From: Streptomyces sp. R44
GTDB lineage: Bacteria > Actinomycetota > Actinomycetes > Streptomycetales > Streptomycetaceae
Direction of reading: 5' to 3'
Length of the DNA stretch: 64,000 nt
Assembly (NCBI RefSeq): GCF_041053105.1
Contig: NZ_CP163444.1
Coordinates: forward strand, 2,542,001-2,606,000
Position 1 is the stretch's first letter, and every line of letters starts with the position of its first letter. The position numbers and the translations under genes are program-made. Below, in pieces: positions 46,938 through 55,686 of the stretch. The notes under the pieces were generated by a model. It was not told where the DNA came from. It did no database searches and worked only from the letters and a program-made list of their open reading frames with translations.

Positions 46938-47236
46938 GGTTGTGGGCAGGCGTTCCGCCGGGGCGATGGGGGTCCCCCCTGCTCGAGCGAAGCCGAGAGC
47001 TTGGGGGAGGGTGGGCACAACGGACCCGCGCCTTGCCGGCGCCCGAGGCTTCCGCGCCTGGACCCGCACCACGTCGTGCGCCGCGCAAGGTGTGCGGGCC
47101 AGGGCGCGGAACGCGGAGGCGCCGCGAGAGGGCGCCGTCCCGTGTGCCCACCCGTCCCGCCCCAGCGGGACGATTGCCCACACGGCGCGTGGGCACCGCC
47201 CAGCCGGGCGCGGGCGCACGCGGGGCGGGGCAGGCC
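46938..47236. repeat. Nested-hairpin intergenic element, copy 2
   Basis: Same order and orientation as copy 3: hairpin A (GTTGTGGGCAGGCGTTCCGC ... GGTGGGCACAACGG), central arms with GGCGCC, ACCCGCACC and CGCGGAACGCGGAGGCGCC, the mirror hairpin ending GATTGCCCACACGG (about 47140-47185), then hairpin D-like DNA to 47236. Hairpin A is split by about 43 extra bases holding a different small repeat. Just upstream (about 46890-46937) two degenerate half-units repeat GCGCCCTC-CGGGCCGG-TTGTGGGC. It lies between the DHA2 exporter and its TetR gene; the rest of 46817-47259 has no gene. Confidence 0.83.
46973..47008. repeat. Short hairpin repeat inserted in element copy 2
   Basis: TCCCCCC-TGCTCG-agcgaagc-CGAG-agctt-GGGGGA folds into a hairpin with CCCCC/GGGGG and CTCG/CGAG stems. 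It splits hairpin A of the larger element at its loop. I recall almost the same sequence as a frequent Streptomyces intergenic repeat; this is unverified. Confidence 0.65.
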
Positions 47237-47259
47237 CCGGGCTCCAGCACGCGTCGGGA

Positions 47260-48894
47260 TTAGCTCGCCGGGGTCGAGGCTCGGGCGTGGGGGGTCGGGG
47301 TCTCGTCCGGGGACGGGCCCGCGACCGGGGGCGTGGCGCTCGGGACCCGGCCCGGGAGGAAGGTCGCGACGACCGCCGCGCCCGCGAGACCGATCGCAGC
47401 CGACGCGACCGCCGTGACGTGCATCGCGTCCAGGAAGGCCGTGTACGCCGGGCCGACCAGGCCCTTGCCCGCCGGGCCGAGCTTCTCCGCGATCGCGAGC
47501 GTCGCCTCGACGGACTCGCCCGCCGTGTCGCGGAGGGCCGCCGGGACGTCGCCCAGGTGCCCCTCGATCTCGCCGCGGTACGTGGAGGAGAGCACCGAGC
47601 CGAGGACGGCCACGCCCAGCGCGCCGCCGACCTGCCGGAAGGTGTTGTTGATCGCGGAGCCGGAGCCCGCCTTCTCGCGGGGCAGCGCCTGCATGATCGC
47701 GACCGTGACCGGCGGCATGATGTGCGCCATGCCCGCGCCCTGGAGGAAGAAGACGACCTCCAGGACCCAGACGGGGGTGTCGGCCTCGAAGAAGGCGAAG
47801 GCCGCCAGGCCCGCGGCGACCAGCAGCATGCCGGCGGTGCAGACCGCCCTCGCGCCGAAGCGTTCGACGACGAGCCGCGCCCGGGGCGCGAAGACCATCT
47901 GCGCGACGGCGAGCGGCAGGATGAGCAGCCCGGACTGCAGCGCGCTGTAGCCGCGGACGCTCTGCAGGTAGAAGGCGGAGAAGAAGGTCACGCCCATGAG
48001 GGCGAAGAAGACGAGCGCGATCGCGGCGACGGCCGCCGAGAACGCCGGCTTCCCGAAGTACGACATGTCGATGGCCGGGTGGTCGCTGCGCCGCTCGTGG
48101 AGGACGAAGACGACGAGGACCGCGAGGCCGCCGAGGACGGGCGCGAGGACGGTGACGTCGGTGAAGCTCGCCAGTTCGCCGCCGCGGATGATCCCGTACA
48201 CGAGGAGGACGAGTCCGACGACGGAGAGCAGCACTCCGGGTATGTCGACGCGGCCGGGGTTCGGGTCCCGGGAGTCGGGCACGAGCCACAGCATCAGGGC
48301 GAGGGCGAGGATCACCACGGGCACGTTGACGAGGAAGATCGAGCCCCACCAGAAGTGTTCGAGGAGGATGCCGCCGGTGATGGGGCCGATGGCGATGGCG
48401 AGGCCGACGCTGCCGGCCCAGATGCCGATGGCCTTGGGCTGCTCGTCGCGCTCGAAGACGTTCATGAGGACGGCGAGCGTCGCGGGCATGACGAAGGCGG
48501 CGCCGAGGCCCATGACGGCCCGGTAGGCGATGAGCTCGCCCGGGGAGCCGGAGAGGGCGGCGAGGGCGGAGCCGATGCCGAAGACGGTGATGCCGAAGAG
48601 GAGGACCTTCTTGCGGCCGAGGCGGTCGCCGAGGAGGCCGGAGGTGAAGAGGAGTCCGGCGAAGACGAGCGTGTAGGAGTTGATGGACCACTCCAGCTCG
48701 CTCTGGGTGGCGCCGATGCCGGTGGGCGCGGGGGCCGCGATCGTCTTGACGGCGACGTTGAGGATCGAGTTGTCGAGGACGACGATCAGCAGGCTGAGCA
48801 TGAGGACGCCGAGGACGGCCCAGCGGCGCCGGTGGACGGCCTCGGGGACGCGGGGCCCGGCGGGTACGGCGGGTGCGGTGGACGGCTGTGACAT
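47260..48894 (-). CDS. MFS multidrug exporter, DHA2 (14-TM, EmrB/QacA-like)
   Basis: 544 residues from the ATG at 48894; a GTG three codons earlier is possible. Fourteen hydrophobic helices. '[15 protein letters not shown]' (motif D1 of DHA2), '[13 protein letters not shown]' (motif A) and '[20 protein letters not shown]' (motif C) are all visible. It should export toxic organic compounds or an antibiotic. The promoter carries a perfect 29-bp palindrome, and a TetR gene lies downstream on the same strand, so it is probably de-repressed by its substrate. Confidence 0.95.
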   Translation of the reverse strand: MSQPSTAPAVPAGPRVPEAVHRRRWAVLGVLMLSLLIVVLDNSILNVAVKTIAAPAPTGIGATQSELEWSINSYTLVFAGLLFTSGLLGDRLGRKKVLLFGITVFGIGSALAALSGSPGELIAYRAVMGLGAAFVMPATLAVLMNVFERDEQPKAIGIWAGSVGLAIAIGPITGGILLEHFWWGSIFLVNVPVVILALALMLWLVPDSRDPNPGRVDIPGVLLSVVGLVLLVYGIIRGGELASFTDVTVLAPVLGGLAVLVVFVLHERRSDHPAIDMSYFGKPAFSAAVAAIALVFFALMGVTFFSAFYLQSVRGYSALQSGLLILPLAVAQMVFAPRARLVVERFGARAVCTAGMLLVAAGLAAFAFFEADTPVWVLEVVFFLQGAGMAHIMPPVTVAIMQALPREKAGSGSAINNTFRQVGGALGVAVLGSVLSSTYRGEIEGHLGDVPAALRDTAGESVEATLAIAEKLGPAGKGLVGPAYTAFLDAMHVTAVASAAIGLAGAAVVATFLPGRVPSATPPVAGPSPDETPTPHARASTPAS

Positions 48895-48913
48895 GACCAC
48901 CACCCTAGGACCA

Positions 48914-48942
48914 TTTCGATACGAGACCGTCTCGTATCGAAA
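48914..48942. promoter_or_regulatory. Perfect 29-bp palindrome (TetR operator) before the exporter gene
   Basis: Two 14-base arms, TTTCGATACGAGAC and GTCTCGTATCGAAA, flank a central C. It starts 20 bp upstream of the exporter ATG. The CGAGAC/GTCTCG core is typical of TetR sites in front of DHA2 exporters. Because the exporter is divergent from panB, the site could also affect that side, but it is 150 bp from panB. Confidence 0.85.
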
Positions 48943-49096
48943 ATACTGGGCAAGTCTTTACGTTGCGGCCGTGTGAACGGCGGTGTGAACAGCGCCACTC
49001 CGGCCCACTTCCCCGCCCGCCCGGCGAAGTGCCACCATGGATGTGGTCCGGGGACGCCACAGGGCGCCTCGAGATGACACAGAGGAGCCGTTCACC

Positions 49097-49960
49097 ATGA
49101 CGCTTCAGGCTGCCCAGAAACCGCCCGCCGACAGCAGCAAGGCGCTGTACGGAGGGAAGGGCACCCGCCGCATCACCGTCCACGACATCGCCGCCGCCAA
49201 GGTCCGCGGCGAGAAGTGGCCCATGCTCACCGCCTACGACGCGATGACCGCCTCCGTCTTCGACGAGGCCGGCATCCCGGTGATCCTCGTCGGCGACTCG
49301 ATGGGCAACTGTCACCTCGGCTACGACACCACCGTGCCGGTCACGATGGACGAGATGACCCTGCTCTCCGCCGCCGTCGTCCGGGGCACCAAGCGCGCCC
49401 TCGTCGTCGGCGACCTGCCGTTCGGCTCGTACCAGGAAGGGCCCGTCCAGGCCCTGCGCAACGCCACCCGGCTCGTCAAGGACGCCGGCGTCGGAGCGAT
49501 CAAGCTGGAGGGCGGCGAGCGCTCGCTGCCGCAGACCGAGCTCCTCGTCCAGGCCGGCATCCCCGTCATGTCCCACCTGGGACTCACCCCGCAGTCCGTC
49601 AACACCATGGGCTACCGCGTGCAGGGCCGCTCCGACGAGGCGGCCCACCGGCTCCTCAGCGACGCCAAGGCGGCGCAGGACGCGGGCGCCTTCGCCGTCG
49701 TCCTGGAGCTCGTCCCGGCCGAGCTGGCCGCCGAGGTCACCCGCTCCCTGCACATCCCGACCATCGGCATCGGTGCCGGCGCCGGCACCGACGCGCAGGT
49801 CCTCGTCTGGACCGACATGGCCGGCCTGACCGGCGGCAAGGTGCCGCGCTTCACCAAGCAGTACGCCAACCTCCGCGAGACGCTCGGCGACGCCGCCCGC
49901 GCCTTCGCCGAGGACGTCAGCGGCGGGTCGTTCCCCGCCGAGGAGCACACCTTCCACTGA
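49097..49960 (+). CDS. panB: 3-methyl-2-oxobutanoate hydroxymethyltransferase
   Basis: 287 residues from the ATG at 49097 (GAGGAG 9 bases upstream). The TIM-barrel enzyme adds a hydroxymethyl group from methylenetetrahydrofolate to ketoisovalerate in pantothenate and CoA synthesis. Visible motifs: 'MLTAYDAMTASVFDEAGIP', 'LVGDSMGNCHLGYDTT' (metal Asp), 'KLEGGER' and 'VLELVPAEL' with the catalytic Glu. A strong terminator follows. No other pan gene is adjacent. Confidence 0.97.
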   Translation: MTLQAAQKPPADSSKALYGGKGTRRITVHDIAAAKVRGEKWPMLTAYDAMTASVFDEAGIPVILVGDSMGNCHLGYDTTVPVTMDEMTLLSAAVVRGTKRALVVGDLPFGSYQEGPVQALRNATRLVKDAGVGAIKLEGGERSLPQTELLVQAGIPVMSHLGLTPQSVNTMGYRVQGRSDEAAHRLLSDAKAAQDAGAFAVVLELVPAELAAEVTRSLHIPTIGIGAGAGTDAQVLVWTDMAGLTGGKVPRFTKQYANLRETLGDAARAFAEDVSGGSFPAEEHTFH

Positions 49961-49996
49961 TCCCCCGCGGACCGGCGTGGAAGCGGCCGACAGGCC

Positions 49997-50036
49997 ACCG
50001 ACAGCCCCACCGACCGATGTCGGTGGGGCTGTCGGT
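49997..50036 (+). terminator. Strong terminator after panB
   Basis: A perfect 18-bp stem, ACCGACAGCCCCACCGAC (49997-50014) with GTCGGTGGGGCTGTCGGT (50019-50036), around a CGAT loop, 36 bp after the panB stop. It insulates the ABC exporter genes downstream. Confidence 0.88.
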
Positions 50037-50080
50037 CGTCTGTAGGGGGATTGTCGGTGGGCCCCTGTTCCATGGTGGAC

Positions 50081-51082
50081 ATGACGCGATCACACACCAA
50101 CGCCGTCGAGGTCCGGGGCCTCGTGAAGCACTTCGGCGCGACGAAGGCCCTCGACGGGGTCGACCTCGACGTCCGGGAAGGCACCGTCCTCGGGGTCCTC
50201 GGGCCCAACGGCGCCGGGAAGACCACCCTCGTCCGCTGCCTGTCCACCCTCCTCGTCCCGGACGCCGGGACCGCCACCGTCGCCGGCTACGACGTGGTGA
50301 AGCACCCCCGCCAGCTGCGCCGCACCATCGGCCTCACCGGTCAGTACGCCTCGGTCGACGAGAAGCTGTCCGGCTGGGAGAACCTCTACATGATCGGGCG
50401 GCTGCTCGACCTCTCCCGCGCCGACGCCCGCCGCCGCGCCGACGAGATGCTGGAGCGCTTCTCCCTCACCGACGCCGCCAAGCGCCCGGCCATGAACTAC
50501 TCCGGCGGCATGCGGCGCCGCCTCGACCTCGCCGCCTCGATGATCGGGCAGCCCGCCGTCCTCTACCTGGACGAGCCGACCACCGGCCTCGACCCCCGCA
50601 CCCGCAACGAGGTGTGGGACGAGGTGCAGCGCATGGTCTCCGAGGGCGCGACCGTCCTGCTCACCACCCAGTACATGGAGGAGGCGGAGCAGCTCGCGAA
50701 CGAGCTGACCGTCATCGACAAGGGCAGGGTCATCGCCAAGGGCGGAGTCGACGAGCTCAAGGCGAAGGTCGGCGGCCGGACCCTGAAGATCCGCCCCGCG
50801 GACCCGGCCGACCTGTCCGCCATGGCCGCCGCGCTCCGCGAGACCGGTCTCGACGGGGTCGCCGGCTCGACCGTCGTGCCCGACGAGGGCGCCCTCTACG
50901 TGCCGATCCTGGCCGACGAGCAGCTGACGGCCGTCGTGGGCCTGCTCGGCGCCCGCGGCTTCGGCATCACCCACATCGGCACCCATCTGCCCAGCCTGGA
51001 CGAGGTGTTCCTCGCGATCACCGGCCAGAAGACCGCCGACGCCGAACTTTCCGACGCGATCACCGAGGAGGTCGCCGCGTGA
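50081..51082 (+). CDS. ABC exporter ATPase (DrrA-like)
   Basis: 333 residues from the ATG at 50081; an ATG at 50072 is possible. Walker A 'GPNGAGKTTLVRCL' (about residues 45-58), signature 'YSGGMRRRLDLA' (about 140) and Walker B 'VLYLDEPTTGLD' (about 162) are intact. The C-terminal 90 residues form the DrrA/daunorubicin-resistance-type extension. With the permease below it should export a hydrophobic compound or lipid. The stop overlaps the permease start. Confidence 0.94.
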   Translation: MTRSHTNAVEVRGLVKHFGATKALDGVDLDVREGTVLGVLGPNGAGKTTLVRCLSTLLVPDAGTATVAGYDVVKHPRQLRRTIGLTGQYASVDEKLSGWENLYMIGRLLDLSRADARRRADEMLERFSLTDAAKRPAMNYSGGMRRRLDLAASMIGQPAVLYLDEPTTGLDPRTRNEVWDEVQRMVSEGATVLLTTQYMEEAEQLANELTVIDKGRVIAKGGVDELKAKVGGRTLKIRPADPADLSAMAAALRETGLDGVAGSTVVPDEGALYVPILADEQLTAVVGLLGARGFGITHIGTHLPSLDEVFLAITGQKTADAELSDAITEEVAA

Positions 51083-51939
51083 GCACGACCACTGTCACCA
51101 AGTCCCCCGCCGACACCCGGGATCCGGGTCCGGCCGCGGCACGCACCGCACCCGTCGCGGAGGGCCGGATCGGCCTGCGGGCCAACCTCCGCCACATCGG
51201 CGCCCTCGCCCGGCGCAACGCCCTCCAGATCAAGCAGGACCCGGAGTCGATGTTCGACGCCGTCCTGATGCCGATCATCTTCATCCTGCTGTTCGTGTAC
51301 GTCTTCGGCGGCGCGATCGCGGGCAAGGGCAACAACGACGTCTACGTCAACTACGTGACGCCCGGTCTGATGGCCATGATGGGCATGAACATCGCGATGG
51401 GCGTCGGCACCGGCATCAACGACGACTTCAAGAAGGGCGTCATGGACCGGTTCCGGACCATGCCGATCGCCCGTTCCTCGGTCCTCATCGCGAAGATCGT
51501 CGTCGAGGTGGGCCGGATGCTCATCGCCACCACGATCCTGCTCGGCATGGGCTTCCTGCTCGGCCTGACGATCCACACCTCGTTCCTGCACCTCCTCGCC
51601 GCGATCGGTCTCTCGATGGTCTTCGGCGCCGCCCTGATGTGGATCTTCATCCTGCTCGGCCTCACCATGAAGACGGCCCAGGCCGTCCAGGGCATGGCCA
51701 TGCTCGTCCTGATGCCGCTGCAGTTCGGCTCCTCGATCTTCGCCCCGCCGACGACGATGCCCGGCTGGCTGCAGACCTTCACCGACTACAACCCGCTGTC
51801 CAACCTCGCCGACGCCGCCCGCCACCTCATCAACGGCGGCCCGGTCGCCCACTCGGTGTGGATGACCCTCGGCTGGGCGGCGCTGATCACCCTGGTGACG
51901 GCACCGCTCGCGGTCGCCAAGTTCCGCAAGAAGACCTGA
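51079..51939 (+). CDS. ABC exporter permease (DrrB-like)
   Basis: 286 residues from a GTG overlapping the ATPase stop (GTGA). Six hydrophobic helices follow a 45-residue polar N-terminus. 'FGGAIAGKGNNDVYVNYVTP' and 'MDRFRTMPIARSSVL' are characteristic of ABC-2 permeases of the DrrB type. The exporter pair lies back to back (15-bp gap) with a large AfsR-like regulator that is convergent, so regulation by it is not implied by position. Confidence 0.93.
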   Translation: MSTTTVTKSPADTRDPGPAAARTAPVAEGRIGLRANLRHIGALARRNALQIKQDPESMFDAVLMPIIFILLFVYVFGGAIAGKGNNDVYVNYVTPGLMAMMGMNIAMGVGTGINDDFKKGVMDRFRTMPIARSSVLIAKIVVEVGRMLIATTILLGMGFLLGLTIHTSFLHLLAAIGLSMVFGAALMWIFILLGLTMKTAQAVQGMAMLVLMPLQFGSSIFAPPTTMPGWLQTFTDYNPLSNLADAARHLINGGPVAHSVWMTLGWAALITLVTAPLAVAKFRKKT

Positions 51940-51954
51940 GTCCCGACCGGGGGA

Positions 51955-54900
51955 TCATGACTCGGCGCGCTCACTGATCGCGTCGGCGGCGCGACCGAGC
52001 AGGGCGGCGGCCTCTTCCTTGGAGAGGCCGCCGCCCTCCGCGTATGTCGCCGTGAACTCCTCGTCGCCGAGCGCGGCCCGGCACAGCTCCGTCGCCCGCG
52101 CCAGGTTCTCCCGCTCCATCGGCGGCGCCAGGTGCCCCGGCGGCAGCAGCCCCTCGTACCCGCCGAGCAGGACGGCGGCGGTACGGGCACGGGGGCCGCC
52201 GAACCCGGCGAGCGCCCAGGCCGCGGTGACCAGATGGATCGCCGGCATCTGCGGGGCGACCATCAGCGACAGGGCGCCCAGGGAGCGCTCGTACGCCCGC
52301 CGGGACAGCTCGAACGCCGTGTCGTACCGCTCCTCCAGGTTGTGCACCCAGGCCAGGCTGCCGAGCGCGAAGCCCTCGAAGATGGAGAACGTCTCGGAGC
52401 TGAAGAGGCTGTCGGAGCGGAACTCGTCGAGCAGCCTTTCCAGTTGCTCGCGCGCCTCGGCCGTCCGGCCGGTCCGGCCCAGCAGCAGCCCCAGGAAGAT
52501 CCGCCCGGCCAGCATCGGCTCGTGGCCGCGCCCGTGCTCGCCCTCCACCACCTGGCGCAGGATCCGCTCCGCCTCCTCGCCGCGGCCGGTCTCGATCAGC
52601 ATGTCGGCGTAGCGGGCGCGCAGCAGGGCCATCTGGGACTGGGCGCCGATCCGCTCCGCGTACGCGATGGCGTCGGCGAAGTCCTGGGCCGCGCCCTCGA
52701 ACTCGAGCCGCCGCTCCCTGGCCTCGGCGCGCGAGGACAGCGCCTCGGCCGCGCCCCAGGCGTCCCCGAGGCGGACGAAGATCTCCAGGCTCTCCTCCGC
52801 GTCGGCGCTCGCCCGCTCGGCCAGGTCGCCCCGGTTGGCCAGCATGTTGGCGCGCAGCTGGAGGGCGTGGGCGAGCTCCCACTCGTCGCCGTGGCGGCGG
52901 CAGGCGCCGACGTGCGCCTCCAGGGCCTCGCCCATGCGGCCCGGTTCGCCCATGAGGAGGACCGCGAAGACCGTGAAGGAGCCCGGCAGCCGACAGGTCT
53001 GCGGGAGCCCCGGCGGATAGATCGTGTTGATCCGCCGCAGCCGCTCGACGCCGGCGGGGGTCATCCAGCGGCCCGTCTCGTAGTCCATGTTGATCAGCTC
53101 GATCAGCCGCACCCCGCGCCGGGCCTCCCAGCGCTGCTCCTCGGAGAGCGGCGGAGGCGTGGCGGTGCACGGCTCGTGCAGCGGTACGACGGGGGCGGCG
53201 GGCGTACCGAACGGGTCGGGGCCGAGCGCGGCGACGGACTCCGCCCAGTGCAGCGCGTCGGCGCGCAGGTCGCGCATCTGCCAGTACCAGAGCAGGGAGT
53301 GCACGAGGACCAGCGCCTCGTCCTCCTCCCGGGCGTCGACGGCCCGGCGCAGGGCGGTGCGGATGTTCCCGTACTCGGTGCCGAACCGGGTGATGGCCCC
53401 GGCCTGTCCGGAGCCACGCAGCTCGGGGTCGGTGCGGCGGGCGAGTTCGCGGTAGTACGTGAGGTGCCGGCGCTCGGCGGCGGTCCGCTCCCCGGCCTCG
53501 TCGAGCCGCTCGGCGGCGTACTCGGCGACGGTCTCCAGGGGCCGGTAGCGCATGCCGGTCTCGGCGGGCGCGGCGACGACGAGGGACTTGTCGACGAGGG
53601 CCCCGAGCACGTCCAGGACGGGAGTCTTCTCCCCGTCGCACACCGCCTCGGCCGCCTCCAGGTCGCAGCCGCCCGTGAAGACGGCCAGCCGGCGCAGTAC
53701 GGCACGCTCGGCCTCGTCCAGGAGGTCCCAGGACCAGTCGACGACCGCGCGCAGGGTCTGCTGCCGGGGCAGTACGGTCCGGGCGCCCGAGGTCAGCAGC
53801 CGGAAGCGGTCGTCGAGCCGGTCCGCGATCTGGCGCAGGGTCAGCATCCGCAGCCGGGCCGCCGCCAGCTCGATGGCCAGCGGCAGGCCGTCGAGGCGCC
53901 GCACGACCTCGCCCGCCGCGACCGGGTCGTCCTCGACGCGGAAGTCCGGACGGACCGCCGCGCCCCGCTCCCCCAGCAGCCGCAGCGCCATCCCCTCCGG
54001 CAGCGGGCCGAGGGGACGGACCGCCTCGCCCGGGACGCCGAGCGGCTCCCGGCTCGTGGCGAGCACCCGCAGCTCCGGGCAGCGGGCGAGGAGGGTCTCG
54101 GCGAGTTCGGCGGCCGCGGCCACGAGGTGCTCGCAGTTGTCGAGGAGGAGCAGCATCCGCCGTCCGGCGCAGTGCTCGACGAGCCGGGCGAGCGGGTCGC
54201 CGCCGCCGCGCAGCTCCTCGGCGCCGGCGCCGCGCAGCACGGTCTCGCGGGCGCCGACGGCCGCGAGGACCGCCTCGGGGACGGCCTCCGGGTCCCGTAC
54301 GGGGGCGAGCTCCGCCACCCACACGCCGTCCGGCCAGTCGCCGGTGCCGCGCTCGGCCGCCTCCTGCGACAGCCGGGTCTTCCCGGCCCCGCCGGGCCCG
54401 AGCAGCGTCACGAGCCGTGCCCCGCGCAGGTCGTCCCGGACGAGGGCGATCTCCTCGTCGCGCCCGACGAAACTGGTGAGCCGGGCACGCAGATTGCCCC
54501 GTGCCGGGGCGGGCGCCGGGTTCAGGAGCTCCGCGTGGAGGGCGCGCAGGGCGGGTGACGGATCGGTGCCGAGGCGGGTGGCGAGGGCGCGGCGGACCGA
54601 CTCGTACGCGGCGAGCGCCTCGGCCGCCCGGCCGGTGTCCCGCAGGGCGCGGATCCGGAGGGCCTGGAGCGGTTCGTCGAGGGGGTGGGCCTCGCAGAGG
54701 GCGGTGAGCTCGGGCAGGGCGCCGGCGGCCCCGCCGAGCGCGAGGGCGGCGTCGAGCCTCGCCCGGCGGGCGTCGAGCCGGCGGGCCTCCCAGCGGGCGG
54801 CCTCCGCGTCCCGGTCCGGCAGATCGGCGAGCGCCGGGCCGCGCCAGAGCCCGAGGGCCTCGTCGAGGAGGGCGGCGGCGCGGGCGGGGTCGGCGGCGGC

Positions 54901-55227
54901 CATGCCTTCTGCGGCGAGGCGCTCGAAACGGCGGGCGTCGACGTCCTCGGGCCGGGCGTCGAGCCGGTAGCCGCCCTCGGCGGACACCACCCGGTCCCGC
55001 CCGAGGGCCCTGCGGAGCCGGCCGACGAGGGCCTGGAGCGCGGCGGGCGCGTCGGCGGGCGGCTCGTCGCCGTGCCACACCTCGTCGACGAGGTCGCCCA
55101 CGGGGACGGTCCGGCCGGCCCGCAGGGCGAGGACGGTGAGCAGCGCGCGGACGCGGGGGCCGCCGAGGGGGAGGTCGGGGCCGTCGCCCTCACGGACGCG
55201 TGTCGAACCAAGCACGAAGTAACGCAC
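51955..55227 (-). CDS. AfsR/SARP-like regulator with BTAD, NB-ARC-type ATPase and TPR-like domain
   Basis: About 1090 residues. The GTG at 55227 is chosen because it gives the typical start 'VRYFVLGSTRV' and GGAG lies at a good distance; the ATG nine bases earlier touches its GGAG. Order: an OmpR-type DNA-binding domain (about 1-90, 'VGDLVDEVWHGDEPP'); a BTAD helical domain (about 95-240); an NB-ARC-like ATPase with Walker A 'LGPGGAGKTRLSQ' (about 280) and Walker B 'LLLLDNCEHL'; and a long helical TPR-like region. Such large SARPs switch on secondary metabolism or development genes. The target is unknown; the promoter region contains tandem hairpins. Confidence 0.93.
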   Translation of the reverse strand: MRYFVLGSTRVREGDGPDLPLGGPRVRALLTVLALRAGRTVPVGDLVDEVWHGDEPPADAPAALQALVGRLRRALGRDRVVSAEGGYRLDARPEDVDARRFERLAAEGMAAADPARAAALLDEALGLWRGPALADLPDRDAEAARWEARRLDARRARLDAALALGGAAGALPELTALCEAHPLDEPLQALRIRALRDTGRAAEALAAYESVRRALATRLGTDPSPALRALHAELLNPAPAPARGNLRARLTSFVGRDEEIALVRDDLRGARLVTLLGPGGAGKTRLSQEAAERGTGDWPDGVWVAELAPVRDPEAVPEAVLAAVGARETVLRGAGAEELRGGGDPLARLVEHCAGRRMLLLLDNCEHLVAAAAELAETLLARCPELRVLATSREPLGVPGEAVRPLGPLPEGMALRLLGERGAAVRPDFRVEDDPVAAGEVVRRLDGLPLAIELAAARLRMLTLRQIADRLDDRFRLLTSGARTVLPRQQTLRAVVDWSWDLLDEAERAVLRRLAVFTGGCDLEAAEAVCDGEKTPVLDVLGALVDKSLVVAAPAETGMRYRPLETVAEYAAERLDEAGERTAAERRHLTYYRELARRTDPELRGSGQAGAITRFGTEYGNIRTALRRAVDAREEDEALVLVHSLLWYWQMRDLRADALHWAESVAALGPDPFGTPAAPVVPLHEPCTATPPPLSEEQRWEARRGVRLIELINMDYETGRWMTPAGVERLRRINTIYPPGLPQTCRLPGSFTVFAVLLMGEPGRMGEALEAHVGACRRHGDEWELAHALQLRANMLANRGDLAERASADAEESLEIFVRLGDAWGAAEALSSRAEARERRLEFEGAAQDFADAIAYAERIGAQSQMALLRARYADMLIETGRGEEAERILRQVVEGEHGRGHEPMLAGRIFLGLLLGRTGRTAEAREQLERLLDEFRSDSLFSSETFSIFEGFALGSLAWVHNLEERYDTAFELSRRAYERSLGALSLMVAPQMPAIHLVTAAWALAGFGGPRARTAAVLLGGYEGLLPPGHLAPPMERENLARATELCRAALGDEEFTATYAEGGGLSKEEAAALLGRAADAISERAES

Positions 55228-55251
55228 GCCCCCCATTCTCCGCGAGCCGCA

Positions 55252-55330
55252 GTTGTGGGCATGCGTCCCGCCGGGGCGGAGCCCACTCCCGTTGTGGGCA
55301 TGCGTTCCGCCGGGGCGGAGCCCACCCGCC
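55252..55330. repeat. Two tandem hairpin half-units upstream of the AfsR-like gene
   Basis: Two adjacent 39-40 bp units, 55252-55290 and 55291-55330, each read GTTGTGGGCATGCGTYCCGCC-gg-GGCGGAGCCCAC. Each can fold GTGGGC with GCCCAC and a CCGCC/GGCGG inner stem. They look like extra first hairpins of the larger element that follows. They lie about 25-100 bp upstream of the AfsR-like start, where its promoter or leader should be. Confidence 0.8.
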
Positions 55331-55345
55331 CGGACGGCGCCCACC

Positions 55346-55613
55346 CCGTTGTGGGCAATCGTTCCGCAGGGCGGAACGGGTGGGCACAACGGACCCGCGC
55401 CTTGCCGGCGCCAGAGGCTCCCGCGCCTGAACCCGCATCACCAGCTCGGTGCAGACGGTGCGGGTCCAGGCGCGGAACGCGCAGGCGCCGCAGAGGGCGC
55501 CGTCCCGTGTGCCCACCCGTCCCGCCCCAGCGGGACGATTGCCCACACGGGGGTGGGCGCGGGGCACCGCCCAGGACGGGCGCGGGCCCACACGGAGGCG
55601 GGCGGGGGGCCCG
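55346..55613. repeat. Nested-hairpin intergenic element, copy 3
   Basis: Hairpin A: arms 55346-55367 and 55371-55392 (CCGTTGTG ... CACAACGG outside, CGTTCCGC/GCGGAACG inside). Central imperfect stem: left arm from GGCGCC near 55407 to ACCCGCA, right arm from TGCGGGT to GGCGCC near 55490, with a variable loop. Mirror hairpin: 55505-55525 and 55530-55550, with CCGTGTG/CACACGG outside and CGTCCCGC/GCGGGACG inside. Hairpin D follows to about 55613. It lies in the 459-bp divergent region between the AfsR-like and M50 genes, so it cannot be a simple terminator there. No gene is seen in this region. Confidence 0.87.
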
Positions 55614-55686
55614 CCCGGTGGAACTCGGCGGCGGGGTCGGTACGTTTCTCGGGCATCTGACCTTCGTCCCCCTGGGAGCCCCCGAG

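Noticed and set aside
51971..55078. Long minus-strand frame within the AfsR-like gene
   Set aside because: Arg/Ala/Gly-rich low-complexity shadow; the true frame carries all SARP, ATPase and TPR-like motifs.
55252..55392. Regularly repeated 39-40 bp units considered as a CRISPR array
   Set aside because: Units are contiguous without unique spacers, each is itself a hairpin, and no cas genes are present.
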